Under the pieces are notes generated by a model. The model searched no databases, had not been told where the DNA came from, and saw only the letters and a list, made by a program, of their open reading frames with translations. A DNA stretch of 64,000 nucleotides from Clavaria fumosa. Taxonomy: Eukaryota; Basidiomycota; Agaricomycetes; Agaricales; Clavariaceae. The translations under genes and the position numbers were made by a program. The DNA lies in contig OX637804.1 of the NCBI GenBank assembly GCA_951802425.1, positions 2,356,001 to 2,420,000 of the forward strand, given 5' to 3'. This document shows, piece by piece, positions 12,538 to 23,650 of the stretch. The stretch's first letter is position 1. Each line of letters starts with the position of its first letter.

Positions 12538-13493
12538 TTAGGCAGAGGGGGGCAAGCCAGGTGATGCCTGCAAAATTCCTTTGGGCTTGTCTAGCCCAGA
12601 CTCCGCTTCCACCTCTCCATCCTCCGCCTCCACCGCCTTCTCTGATCTCTCCGCCTCCTTCTCTGCCTCTACCTCCTTCACCTTTTCCTTCACCTTCCCT
12701 GTCACCTTCACCACCATGTCCTCCACCTCCGCTTTCTCCGCCTCCGCCCTCAGAGCCTCTGCTTTCCTCTTCCTCTCCATCTTCTCTGCCACCTCCATCC
12801 TCCTCCCCCACTTCTCCAAAATCTTGCGGAGGATCCTCCGATCCTCCGCTGCGGCCTCCTTCCTCCACTCCTCTATTGCAACCACTCCCCTCAGGACCAT
12901 GCTATGCGTGGCCCGCACCAAGTTCAAACCTCCTCCTCCGGCCAGTGACCCTGCAGCACCCACATCTCCAACCTATCCTCCTCCGAGTCTGTGGACCGCT
13001 TGGTCCACATCCCCTTCGCCTTTTTCTGCTCTGGCTGCTCCGCCTCTCCACCTCTGCACTTCTGCTTCGCCCCCACACAGGCGTTGCAGGCTGTCCCCCA
13101 CCCCCCACTTGGCCACACACAGGCCATCCCCAACCTCCGGCATCGCGTGCACTCTGCGCAATCCGCCTCTGTCTCCAGTGTCAGAGACTGTTTCCTCCCT
13201 ACCCCTTGCTCCCACACCACCTCCACCACCTTCCGCTTCGCCTCCACCGCCTTCGCCCTCTCCAGCTCCTCCTGCGCACCTTATCCACTACCTCCTTCGC
13301 TTTCCGCTCCTCCTCCTCCCGCCTCCCTCGCCTTTTTCCCCCTCAACACATTGATCCTTTTTGTGAGGGCTGCGATCTCGGGGTCCTCGTCCTCTGCACA
13401 GGGTTGCATGGGGACAGCAACAAGGGGTCGTGGGGCGAGGGCAGGAGGGGCAGCTGGGCCCGGCTCTGGGCGTCGATTGCGTGTTGGACATGA
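12538..13493 (-). pseudogene. antisense accessory gene of Gypsy-1: Zn2Cys6-like cluster plus charged coiled-coil protein
   Basis: Runs opposite to Gypsy-1 pol, starting at an ATG at 13493, 231 bp inside the 3' LTR, and ending at 12538. Frames: 13493-about 13290 (basic start), an Ala/Lys/Glu-rich helical stretch, then 13247-12924 with cysteines spaced C-x2-C-x6-C-x10-C-x2-C-x6-C (CTRCRRLGMAC, then CNACVGAKQKC). That spacing is diagnostic of fungal Zn(II)2Cys6 binuclear clusters, which bind DNA. Last comes 12963-12538, a strongly charged, coiled-coil-like segment (EKMERKRKAEALRAEAEKAE). The parts lie in different frames, so the gene is either frameshifted or has introns I could not place; I call it a pseudogene on that basis. 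The plus-strand Pro/Ser frames over the same bases are shadows. Function is not established; the DNA-binding role is inferred from spacing alone. Confidence 0.6.
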
Positions 13494-13707
13494 TGAGTTT
13501 TAAAAAAGAAGAATTGCCCGTGTTAGGGGCGAGTGATGATGGTGATGAGTTAAGGAAGAAAAAAGTGGAGTGCACTGCACACAGTTGTTTTAACCCCCAC
13601 AAAAAAAATTTGGACTCTGATTGAAGTGCCACAAAACTCCGGTGCTAACTCCTTTTGGAATGCATGTGTTCACACAGAGTTTAGCCACAGGGTCTCAGGG
13701 GTTCAAC

Positions 13708-13723
13708 CCTAAAAGGGGGATAC
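13708..13723 (+). other. polypurine tract of Gypsy-1
   Basis: The run CTAAAAGGGGGATAC sits directly against the TG start of the 3' LTR. This is where plus-strand DNA synthesis would be primed. It shows that the antisense gene lies inside the element. Confidence 0.8.
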
Positions 13724-14455
13724 TGTTATGACCCCATCTGATCACATAAGCACAATCCCCACTCTGGACTCCAGCCTCCACACCAACTCCGGCCATCTCT
13801 GATCTGCCCCTCCATAACTCCGCATCCTCCACTCCGCGCCTTCTTTGGACTCTGTTCCGCCATACTTCAGACCTTTTGGACTTCATTCTAGAACCTTCTC
13901 CCTCCATCCCCTCATTCTGTTTACCATTGAGAGGATACCCTTGACCCATGGGAGTTATTTTTGTTGTTATTTCTTTGTTCCATGAAAATTGCACAAGCAC
14001 TTGTGGTGAAACTGTCCTAGTAATTTGATATGTACATTGTTTCACATTACTCCTATACTCTGTCCTTGCAGTATAAGTTCCCACCTGTATCTCCCTGCTC
14101 CTCAGTTCGAATATTAATGTCTCTTGATCCTAAATATCTCTGAGCTTTTGTCCTCATCATCCTCAATGTTCTCCATGTCATCCAACCAACTTCAAGCAAC
14201 TCCAATGGACTCCAATCAACTTCGGAGTTTGACTTTCATTCTGATTCTCTCTTGAGTATTGTTTCTGTTTGATAAATAGGGACACGTATATACATGGTGG
14301 CACAACACATACATTGAGGCCACAGTCCCATTAGTCTCCTTCTTCTCTGTTTGCTTCTCCATTTCTCTGATATCAGATGCCAATCGGACTCCAATAAAAC
14401 ATCTCCACCCCATTCCGTTAACCCCTTTTGCTACTAACCTGATAGGACCATGACA
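13724..14455 (+). mobile_element. LTR2, 3' LTR of Gypsy-1 (732 bp)
   Basis: Starts TGTTATGACC and ends CCATGACA. A full reverse-complement copy with target-site duplication lies at 22903-23650 and a partial one at 15375-15725, which fixes both ends. The LTR would supply promoter and polyadenylation signals. The 5' partner is missing, consistent with the truncated element. Confidence 0.9.
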
Positions 14456-14884
14456 AGATTGCACATTGATATGGGTATGGGGGGTTTGAACAGTGAATGC
14501 ATAGTAGGTGGGCTTGCAAGGCGCTGTGTGAGTATGGTGTTGTGGTTGTGAGGAAGCCCAGGAGGACTCCAGATGAAGACGGCAGGTTTCAGAAGTGTGC
14601 AGGGTGGTCTGTGAGGTGGTGAGAGGGTGTCAGGAGGTCCATAGATGATGAAAGAGTTGAATTGGGTAGGGAAAAATGGGTGGATCTTGACAAATTCACA
14701 CTGCAGTAAATTTGGTATTAATGCACACTTTGGCTTAAGCTTGTGACTAAGAATACTCTTGAGCCTTGAACCTATGAGATTCACACATCTGGTCTCATCT
14801 GTTGACTCAAAAATACTCTGCTTTTCATCCAAATTGTCCTCCATGCTTGCATATCATGCAGGCACAGTAATAAGTGCACTACTA
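14456..14884. other. unassigned repeat fragment
   Basis: Bases about 14570-14695 are similar to about 35595-35710: both carry GGCAGGTT..GGAAGTGTG or a close variant, then a GTAGGGAAAAATG-like end. It is a dispersed repeat of unknown class. The leftward frame at 14844-14434 is Pro/His-rich and not a recognised protein. Confidence 0.4.
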
Positions 14885-15167
14885 AGAAATGCTGTAGGAT
14901 TGGGTTATATAAAGGGTAAAACTACATGAACCCCATACAAAAGTTGCTTAAATATTGTTAAAGGTTGTGCATAAATATTTTTGGAATTTTTGGACATTTT
15001 TGAAAATAACCCACCAGTGCGCCATTGGTGGAATATTGTACTATAGGATCACCTGAAAAGGGGGCATTGGTGAAAATTGGGGAATAGGTCATGTGACCTA
15101 GTGGATGGGACCTATGGCTTTACCCGGCAGCTAAGGGTTGAAATTCCCACAATCCTACAGCATTCTT
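14885..15167. mobile_element. short inverted-repeat element (MITE-like)
   Basis: The ends are inverted copies: GCTGTAGGATTG at 14891 and CAATCCTACAGC ending at 15161, with flanking AGAAAT/ATTCTT extending the arms. About 283 bp with no coding capacity. Superfamily not assigned. Its internal block near 15010-15052 is repeated at about 15322-15360. Confidence 0.55.
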
Positions 15168-15374
15168 GTTTTACAGAAATGGTGTAGGATTTACAGTTAA
15201 GAAGAAGCTATGGGCAGGTATTAGAGATCAACAGGTGCGTAAGAATATTCTCTATTAGGTGCACCAAACCCCATGCCAATATCTTAGGTATTAGGCTTGC
15301 TATGAATATTTCTTTCTATTTTCCACCAATGCACTATTGGTGGGATATTGTCCCTATAGGGAAATATGGGTGAG

Positions 15375-15725
15375 ATCTTATACTGCAAGGACAGGAGTAT
15401 AGGAGTACTTTGAAACATAGTATATATCAAATTACTAGGAGAGTTTCACCACACATACCTGGGCAATTTTCATGGAACAAAGAAACAACATAAATGACTC
15501 CTATGGGTCAAGGGCATCCTGGCATTGGTAAATAGAATGAGGGGATGAAGGGAGAATCTAGAATGAAGTCTGAAAGGTCCAAAGGACAGCAGAATGGAGT
15601 CTGAGGAAGGTGTGGAGCAGAGGATGTGGAGTTATGGAGAAGCAGATCAGAGATGACCAGAGTTGGTGCAGAGTCCAGAGTCCAGGGCAGGGATTGTGCT
15701 TATGTGATCAGATGGGGTCATAACA
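15375..15725 (-). mobile_element. partial LTR2 copy, reverse orientation
   Basis: Matches the first half of LTR2 in reverse complement, ending GGGGTCATAACA at 15725. It abuts the truncated start of LTR1, so the junction probably records a recombination or deletion that removed the other half. Confidence 0.8.
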
Positions 15726-15741
15726 TAAATACAATATTTAT

Positions 15742-16549
15742 CTATGCAAAGGAAAGCCAAGACCCCTCTGCATCGAGGGAGGAACCTGAAGTACTGTAAT
15801 TGGACCCCCAAGACCCCTCTTCCCATGACTCCTCAAAAGAGTCGGAGAAGTCTGACTCACCCACAAACCCAAGAGCAGCCCTCAAGGGATGGGAGGCAAA
15901 TTCACCATCCCAGACCCCAGCCTCCAGGGCTGCCTCTCGCAGATCCTGCACAGCACTAAGAGGGCCCTCATCATCCAGAGCAGGAGGTGTGACAGAGAAG
16001 TAGGAGGGGGGGAGATTGACAGGAGGAAGAGTAGGCAACAGCAGAGGTGCCACCAATGAGGCACCCAGAGTTTGGAGATCTGGGCCTGAAGACAGTAAGT
16101 GGGATGTACAGGAAGCAATCCCAGCCTAATCTTGCCCACCTTGGTACCAGGTACCTTGATCACCCAGGGAGTGGTGGCCCAGGCAGTTGGCAAAGGAGGA
16201 CAGGGAGGGGACCAGTCCCAGACTATGAAGAATTAGACTTACTGGAGACAGAGAGAAGCAACTCAGCTAACTCACCATGAGGGTCATTGAGGAGGTTGCA
16301 GATATGTTGGTAGGGACCTTGGGTCAAGGAGCAATCCTTGATGAGGTGGGAAGGATCCCCACAGGCAAAGCAATGGTCGAGGACCCAGTAAAGGTCCATA
16401 TCAGTGGGGACAAGTTGGACCCACCAATGGAAGGTGTCACAGGAAAGCTTGACCCCAGTATGGGGAGCAAAGAGAGAGGAACTGTGGAAGAACTCAATGA
16501 GGTGGTGGCCTTGGAAGCACATAGCAAGCAGACTCTGAAGAGATGGCAA
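15742..16549 (-). pseudogene. LTR1 antisense zinc-knuckle/acidic-tail gene, copy C
   Basis: Third copy of the gene described at 49238 and 62061. The zinc knuckle CFACGDPSHLIKDC lies in the frame 16549-16223 and keeps all four ligands (C-x2-C-x4-H-x4-C). The acidic tail frame 16056-15742 ends GSWLSFA. A middle block at about 16193-15882 has drifted. Conservation of open frames in this oldest copy is notable, but the parts are not in one frame. Confidence 0.6.
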
Positions 16550-16972
16550 GAGGAAGGGAACCCTCCTTTTATCCAGTAGCTATGATGGGCTGATCTCAAC
16601 CTCAATTAAGCAAGACCCCTATCCATCAATCATGATCACCCCTAAGAAGATCTCAGATCAGAGAGCAGTTTCATTTGATCATGACATCATGGTAGTCAAT
16701 CAGGTGATCATGACTCAGAGCAGCTTGATCACAGATCATCAGATCCTCTGGTCTAATCCCCAACAAGATCAGACAAGCTGATCATGATGTAATGCATCAA
16801 AGCAGGGCCTATGCTTGATCACTGATGATATCATCATCATCATAAGATTTCCAACAAGAACCTGCACTGCTCACACTCAGCATTCCAGTGCAAGCACACA
16901 GCTTTTCTGATCATCTATCAGTTCTGATATTTAATCAATAACTCCTCCATCACATACAGCACATAGCTAGAG

Positions 16973-17019
16973 TATATAAGACCTGGAACCAACCCACATG
17001 TGCCCTAGCTTCGATCTTT
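16973..17019 (+). promoter_or_regulatory. LTR1 TATA box and probable transcript start
   Basis: TATATAAG at 16973-16980, followed 35 bp later by AGCTTCGATCTT (17008-17019), the expected position of transcription initiation. This 12-mer is complementary to the first bases after the LTR (17398-17410), which suggests self-priming. Confidence 0.65.
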
Positions 17020-17397
17020 TTATCTATACACTTATTTGAGAGAGCTCAACTAAGTCTGACAGCAAACATTGCTGCCAAGAACTTTGCATTGGAAGGATTT
17101 GTCTTCCCACCTTTAAGGTCACAAGTAATCCCTCCTGAGAGTTTCACCAGTTACCCATTGATCAAGCAGAACCTCCATCGATTTGAGTACTACCAGAGAT
17201 ATACAAGACCCTGGATCAAAGACAGGTTACTCAGAGCCAATCCACAGACTTATTACCAGACACTCCAACTGTTACAAGAGTGTTCCTTGTACATTGAGAG
17301 ACTAGTCAGGTGAGACTACCAACTAGCATTAGAAACTGAACAGACACTTCACTCTACCCTTGCACAACAAAGGGACTTTGCTGTCAAAAGTCTGACA

Positions 17398-17410
17398 CAA
17401 GATCAAAGCT
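17398..17410 (+). other. putative primer-binding site of Gypsy-2 (self-primer type)
   Basis: CAAGATCAAAGCT directly follows the 5' LTR and does not begin with TGG as tRNA-primed sites do. Its complement AGCTTTGATCTTG matches the predicted transcript 5' end AGCTTCGATCTT at 11 of 12 bases. The mismatch is what CpG decay of AAGATCGAAGCT would produce. Confidence 0.5.
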
Positions 17411-18651
17411 CTTCAGTAAGCCAAGAGCAAGAGAGAGAACCAGATTGGGAAACCACAGATACCTCCAAAGAAAGACAAGAGAGACTACCTCAAAGAAGAA
17501 GAAGACACGTTGACCCAGACAACTCAGATATATCTGTTACCAATTTGGAACAGAATGTAGTGGGACAAGTCTTAGATGCTGCAGTATTGTGGACACAACC
17601 TCTAGGAAGAGTGACACCCCCTAGAACCATTCGGAGAAGACCCCAGCATTGAAACCAGCAAGTATTATACACTGCCCAGCAAGGGATAGCAGAACGAGAA
17701 AGGAATCCAGTTATCTCATTTGTACCTGCACTCAAATTCAAACACAGAGACTATGCCAACCTAGGGTACCCAATCACCTGGCTTGATGCACTCAGAGCAG
17801 AGGTACAGATCAAATGCAACCCAGACAGGAGGATCAGAAAGATCATTTTCAGGAACCCACACAAATGAAGCAGTCATACTGATGAGCTCTGCTAAGGAAG
17901 ATATTCCAGGGAGCAAGGGAGGGGCAAAGATTGCCACAGCCCACACAGCAGAAAGACAGGCTTCAGTCATGGCATCAAAATTAGAAGAGGACATAATTAG
18001 AAAAGAAAGAGAGTTCGATGCCAAGCTTGCCTAACAAAGTATAGAATGAGGATGGGATTACTGGAAGTAGAGTCATCCTTGAACACAGAACAAGAATACT
18101 TCATGCCCAAGCAAGAGCCAGTAGCACCAACACCAGCACCTAAAGGCAAAAGGAGAGTTGCTATGCTGGCTGATCCCTTCGAAGGGGTGAAGGAAAGTAC
18201 CACACCAGTAGCAGAGTACAACCCCTTCATGTTGACAGGGGAGACTAGGAAAGGACCAACTGGAGGTGGACCACCAGGTGGAGGCCCACCAAGGGGAGAC
18301 CCTTCAGGGAGCAAACCCTTTGGGAGACAACTGCCAGAAGGTGAACCACCAAGGAGAGGGCCACCAGGAGGAGGACCACCAGGAGGAGGACCACCAGGAG
18401 GAGGACCACCAGGGGGGTACCCGGGATGATCGGAATACCAGGGGAGATAGGAATGCCTAAACCACCTAAACCAACACCCTCCATCCCATTTGATGGAGAT
18501 GGAGAGAATTGGGGACTGTTCATAGTGCAGGCATTCCTATATTTTGCAGGATATCCAGTCCACTTCGGAGCAGGACAAGAGGAAGTGAGGTGTCTGCAAT
18601 TCATGTGATGGTTCAAGGGGCCTGTAGTGAAAACCTGGGCCTATGGATTAT

Positions 18652-20234
18652 TGTTAGGATATTGTATGCTTACCTTCTCATGTCTAGGCTTCCTCCTTGT
18701 CCAGGGCCCTCCAGTTATGCGTCTCATTAGCCTAATATGCCTACTGCCCTATCCACACATGCCTATGTACCAATAGTTATGGAAACCACTTTTGATTTGG
18801 TGTTTAAAGTAAAAGTACTGGGAATCTACACTCAGAGGAAGATGAGGCTCTACAGCAAGAACTAAGAATCGCACAGAGATGCGGTTGATACCGTTCAATT
18901 TCCATTCACTGATAACCCTTATTCCAAGAGTTGCAAAAGGAAACAACAGTTTTTCATTCCTTAAACTAAGAAACATCGCTCTGGGCCTCATCTGAGTAGA
19001 CATCAAAATAACACCAAGGGAGATAGGAGATATGAAATTCTGAACAGACAGAAATGTCGGCAGGGTTCGTAAGGTCATATGCGCGAGTTTACGAGAGGTG
19101 CAAAGCTTTTGTGGCTAGGCTACAAGGTCGCGAACTCACTGGTGCGAGTTTGGCACCATTCTGGTGTTGTGGGGCCAAGTGATTGTGATCGGGGCCTCGA
19201 TCAGGGGATTGGAACCCAGAGAGGTGATGTCATTCCCACGGTGACCAAGTTGAAATATCTCAACAAGGAGATAAGATAAAATTATGATCTTACCTGATAT
19301 GTAAAGCCACTGAATTTACCTTAATTTAGAGTCCTTAAACGGTATGTTAGGATTACTACCTAAGGAGCCATGTTGTATTCTTCTGAATGTAGTAGGTACA
19401 CGAATTTGAGTATAAATAGCCGACGGAACTTCGCATTCCAGGCATCTTTACATACCCACATATCTGTCAAACCATCCTGCAAAAGGACTAAGTGTTAGTC
19501 TAGCCCCCCAGGGAGCTAAGGACTCTTTTAGTTAAACTAAGGACTGAGTCTAGTTTAGCTAGATACGGTAATCGCTGACTAAGGACTTAGTCTGGTCTAG
19601 TGCAGATGGTACCCAAAGGTACCTATGCCTCGGGACTGCCGCCCTGTGCCGGCTCCCCTTGGCGCGGTAAGTATTGAACGAGATATAAATATTTTGGTAT
19701 ATGGTACAAGGTACTCTACTGTACAATGTACCAATGTATTCATCAGAGTAAGTAGTGAATAACTAGCCAAGTATTGAGAATTGAGGGAAGGTTTATAGAG
19801 CTAGAATGGTCTACAAAGCCAGGAGAGTCTCATGAACTCTTTAGCTTAATTCTCCCTTCACTGGTTAGCTAGTTATTCACCATTCGATTTTTGACCTATC
19901 TATGTTGATTTGGCTTAAGTGTACAATACCTATGGAGTGGTCAGTCATTGAGCCATAGTATCAGCCTGTGGAGTGATACCAGGTTGAGGTAGACTATGGG
20001 GGATCAATGGCTAAGCCCATAGAATGTTGTGACTTAGGTTACTAATAATAATAATATCTGCCCAAAGCAATGCCTTGCTAGCAGTGTTGGTTCCAATACT
20101 GTTAGCAGAAAGGTATGGAACTGGAAGATCTACTAGTCCTGTAGACCAACTGCATAAGGAATTGAGGACCTGTCTGAGTCATCCTGACTCTCAGTGACTC
20201 ATTTCTGACTGCACCCAGTACCAGATCCATAACA
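18652..20234 (+). mobile_element. 1583-bp LTR-like insertion (solo LTR4) in Gypsy-2 gag
   Basis: Begins TGTTAGGATATT and ends ATCCATAACA, with an exact 5-bp target duplication ATTAT at 18647-18651 and 20235-20239. Removing it plus one ATTAT rejoins the gag frame. A TATA-like GTATAAATAGCC lies near 19412. No pol sequence is inside, so it is either a solo LTR of an unidentified family or a non-autonomous element. Plus/minus short frames within it are not recognisable proteins. Confidence 0.8.
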
Positions 20235-20780
20235 ATTATTAACAACAATAGGAACCACACAACCACACCCCCTACTAAGTGATTGGAATGCACTCCTCGA
20301 AGAAATGGCTAAACTCTGGGGCCCAATCAACGAAACAGATGGCCAGGGCAAAACTCAGAGAACTCAAGCAAGAGAAGACAGTATCTGAGTATCACGCCAT
20401 GTTCACCAGATGGGCAGTACCAAGTGGATACAATGAGATGGCTCTGGAGGCTGGAGACAGTATCAGGACTCATCCAGTATGGACAAAGTATCTCAACAAG
20501 GCTCAGAGAAAGAGGGCCAGTCTGGAAAGGACCCAGACAACCCTTCAGAGGATAGATGGCAAAGGTAGATATGACAAGGCTAGAAGTCAGAGCCTCAAGA
20601 CTCGCCCCAGTAAAATGAATGAGACGGCTCAAGGAAGCAACCTGTTTTATCTGTGATCAGAAAGGACATCTAGCATGTGAATGTCCTCAGAAACAAAGGA
20701 TGTGGGTCCAGGGAACTGCAAGCGAAGAAATCAAGAAGAAGGTTTTCAGGAAGGCTGAAGAGAGAACCCACAAACTCTTC

Positions 20781-21320
20781 AACCAGTAGTACATCAGAGT
20801 CCGAACCTGTATTTATTCAATCAGTCCCCAATGATGACCATATTTATCTTGACATCATGTTGGAGACTGAGAGAATGAATACCAAGGTAAGGGCACTGGT
20901 GGACAGTGGGGCCTCGAGTCTGTTCATATCCCCGAGGCTAGCCAAGTGATTCAGATGACAGAACCTTAGAAAGGCAATCCCCCTGACCAATATTGATGGG
21001 ACCCCCAACCAGATCAGAAAGATCACCCATCAAGTGAGAGCAACCCTGAAGGCACAGAGACATGAATCGAAAGAGAAGCTATTGATAGCAGACATAGGGG
21101 TTGAAGATGTCATCATAGGGATTGACTGGCTGAAAAGACATAACCCAACAATAGACAGGAGGACAGGAGAATTCACATTCTCCAAGTGCCCATGAACTGC
21201 ACCAGGAGAAAGGGAAGATTGTATGCCCCAACAAGAGTGGGTTTCAGAGGGCTTAGTGCGAAAGATACCTTCCAGAGATTGATGAAGGAATTTAAAGACA
21301 TCACTGAATGTCTAGAAGAG
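20781..21320 (+). pseudogene. Gypsy-2 aspartic protease region
   Basis: The frame around 20860-20945 contains ALVDSGASSLFIS, the DSGA active-site motif of retroviral-type aspartic proteases that cleave the polyprotein. It continues after stops as IGIDWLKRHNPTID (about 21115-21155), typical of the Ty3 protease C-terminal region. A TGA at 20947-20949 and others disable it. Confidence 0.85.
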
Positions 21321-21334
21321 GAGGAAGAAGAACC

Positions 21335-21766
21335 TAGTGAATGGCACGGGTAACCCACAGGTAAATTTGACTGTACCCCTACCCACACCTGACAGTACCC
21401 TTACCCATGGGTATGGGTACGGGTTTGTACTTCTAACTATGCTATGCACAAATACAATGGTGTCCCACCCATCTGCTATCTCCTCCTCATCTCCTTCAAC
21501 TTCAGCCAGTACTGTGACACCCATAACATCATTGTCCTTCACTAGACCTAACTTACTCCACATGCCAATGCAAATCAATGCCCAAGTTGACTGAGCTGAC
21601 AGCCAAATCTGGACATGTGACAATAGGATCCACACTGACTGGCTACCCATGTACCCCTATGAAGGGTACGGGTTTTGGAAGGGTCCAGAATCTGTTACCC
21701 GTACCCGCACCTACCCGTACCCGTGAAGAAAACCCGTGCGGGTACCAATACCCACGCAATTCACTA
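21335..21766. mobile_element. 432-bp hAT-type element in Gypsy-2
   Basis: Terminal inverted repeats TAGTGAATGGCACGGGTA and, inverted at the right end, TAGTGAATTGCGTGGGTA. Perfect 8-bp target duplication GAAGAACC at 21327-21334 and 21767-21774, the hallmark of hAT transposons. Subterminal GGGTACGGG/ACCCGTACCC motifs. A leftward frame (about 21594-21440) reads WSKLGLVKDNDV, similar to a frame in the element at 33997-34465, so both may derive from one transposase. Confidence 0.9.
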
Positions 21767-21774
21767 GAAGAACC

Positions 21775-22902
21775 TGATGAGAATGATCAACCTGAAGATG
21801 GAGACCAAGTGTTCGAGGTAACAGACACAGAGAAGGCGATGCAGATCGCTGCAGGTTTCACTAAGTCACAACAGATGGCAGAATGAATACTTCAGCAGGA
21901 GAAGATACGAACATTTGATGAGATGGTACCAAAAGAGTTCTGAAGGTACAGACAGGTATTTGAGCAAAAGGCATCAGAATGACTCCCAGAAAGAAAACCA
22001 TGGGACCATGCAATAAACTTGGAAGAAGGGGCCCCCTTACCCAACTCCAAGAAGTATGCAATGTCCCCAAAAGAGAGAGAAGCCCTGATAAAATATCTAG
22101 AAGAGAACTTGGCCAAAGGATACATAAAGAAGTCAGAAGGGCCAGGGTCACCAGCAGCCTCACCAGTGTTCTTCATCAAGAAGAAGGATGGGAGTCTGTG
22201 TTTGGTGGTTGACTACAGGAAACTGAATGCAATCACAATCAAGGATCGGTTCCCACTACCTTTAACTCATACTGGATAGATTGGCCCAGGCTTACTATTT
22301 CACCACCTTGGACTTATGGTGGGGATACAACAATGTCCAAGTAAAGGAAGGAGACCAATACAAGGCCACCTTCATGACTGAAGAAGGACTGTATGAACCA
22401 GAGGTTATGGGGTTCGGATTGTGCAATGCCCTGGCAACCTTCCAATGAATGATGCATGACATATTCAAGGATATGATGAATGTGGTGGTATACCTGGATG
22501 ACATTCTGATATTCTCAGAAACAAGGGAAGAGCATATAGTGACAGTCCTGGAGGTGCTCAAATGGCTACAAGAGAATGACCTGTTCTGTAAACCAGAGAA
22601 ATGCAAGTTCTTCTGCAAGGAAGTACCTGGGATTCTTGATCTCCCACAACCAGATCAAGATGGACCCAGTGAAGGTACAAGCGATCATGGACTGGCCAGA
22701 ACTGACAATGGTGAAGGGAGCACAGGAAGTCCTAGGATTCATCAAGGGATACTCTGAGCAAGTCAGACCTTTGACCAGCTTACTAAAGAAAGGGAAGACC
22801 TTTGAGTGGAAGGAGGAGCAGAGAGAGGCATTCAGACAGTACAAGAACAAATTCAAAGATGCCCCTGTCCTGATCATTCCAAATCCAGAGGAGCCTTATG
22901 TG
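21775..22902 (+). pseudogene. Gypsy-2 reverse transcriptase
   Basis: Copies element RNA into DNA in a live relative. Visible motifs: [27 protein letters not shown] (from about 22165), the catalytic YLDDIL box (about 22489-22506), the NDLFCKPEKCKFF segment (about 22573-22612) and the YLGFLIS thumb region in another frame (about 22625). Several frameshifts and stops, for example near 22277. It ends where a solo LTR2 splits the RNase H start. Confidence 0.9.
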
Positions 22903-23650
22903 TGTCACAGTCCTATCAGGTTAGTAGCGAAAGGGGTTAACGGAATGGGGCAGAGATGTTTTATTGGAGTCTGATTGGAGTCCGATATTGGAGAAATGGA
23001 GAGGCAAACAGAGAAGAAGGATACTTATGGGACTGCGGCCTCAACGTATGTGTTGTGCCACCATGTATATACATGTCCCTATTTATCAAACAGAAACAAT
23101 ACCCAAGAGAGAATCAGAATGAAAGTCAAACTCTGAAGTTGATCAGAGTCTGTCGTAGTTGCTCAGAGTTGGTCAGATGACATGGAGAACATTGAGGACG
23201 ATGAGGACAAAAGCTCAGAGATATTGAGGATCAAGAGATGTTAATATTCGAACTGAGGAGCAGGGAGATACAGGTGGGAACTTATACTGCAAGGACAGAG
23301 TATAGGAGTAATGTGAAACAATGTATGTATCAAATTACTAGGAGAGTTTCACCACAAGTGCCTGTGCAATTTTCATGGAACAAAGAAATAACAACAAAAA
23401 TAACTCCCATGGGTCAAGGGTATCCTCTCAATGGTAAACAGAATGAGGGGATGGAGGGAGAAGGTTCTAGAATGAAGTCCGAAAGGTCTGAAGTATGGCG
23501 GAATGGAGTCCGAAGAAGGCATGGAGCGGAGGATGTGGAGTTATGGAGGGGCGGAGCAGAGGATGTGGAGTTATGGAGGGGCGGATTGGAGATGGCCGGA
23601 GTTGGTCTGGAGTGGGGATTGTGCTTATGTGATCAGATGGGGTCATAACA
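22903..23650 (-). mobile_element. solo LTR2 inserted at the RT/RNase H junction of Gypsy-2
   Basis: Reverse-oriented LTR2 of 748 bp with exact target duplication ATGTG at 22898-22902 and 23651-23655. Deleting it plus one ATGTG rejoins the frame across the start of RNase H (EEPYV then VECDASDF). The intact duplication and solo state indicate insertion, then recombination between two LTRs. Confidence 0.93.

Larger units (their letters stand above)
15726..17397 (+). mobile_element. LTR1, 5' LTR of Gypsy-2 (truncated at its start)
   Basis: Reverse-complement similarity to the full 1794-bp copies at 48366-50159 and 61189-62982 begins at 15726 and ends at TCTGACA (17397). About 120-130 bp of the start are missing. 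It carries a sense TATA box, the probable transcript start, the beginning of a gag-like frame (from about 17062) and an antisense zinc-knuckle gene. Very CpG-poor compared with the other copies, so it looks the oldest. Confidence 0.85.
17062..20780 (+). pseudogene. Gypsy-2 gag, decayed and interrupted by an LTR-like insertion
   Basis: Structural protein of a Ty3/Gypsy element that would form the particle and bind RNA. The frame begins inside LTR1 (about 17062, ANIAAKNFALEGFVFPP), passes the LTR end with a stop at 17311-17313, and continues through a basic/acidic region and a Gly/Pro repeat block (18260-18420). It reaches the gag core (FDGDGENWGLFIVQAFLYF near 18490-18545), is interrupted at 18652-20234, and resumes at 20240 (SDWNALLEEMAKLW). 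The zinc knuckle CFICDQKGHLACEC (C-x2-C-x4-H-x4-C) lies near 20645-20690. Numerous stops and frame changes. No convincing ATG was found downstream of the predicted transcript start. Confidence 0.8.

Noticed and set aside
12561..13503. Long plus-strand Pro/Ser/Leu-rich frames
   Set aside because: They are the complement of Glu/Lys/Arg-rich antisense coding sequence. The minus strand carries the cysteine pattern and a plausible poly(A) signal.
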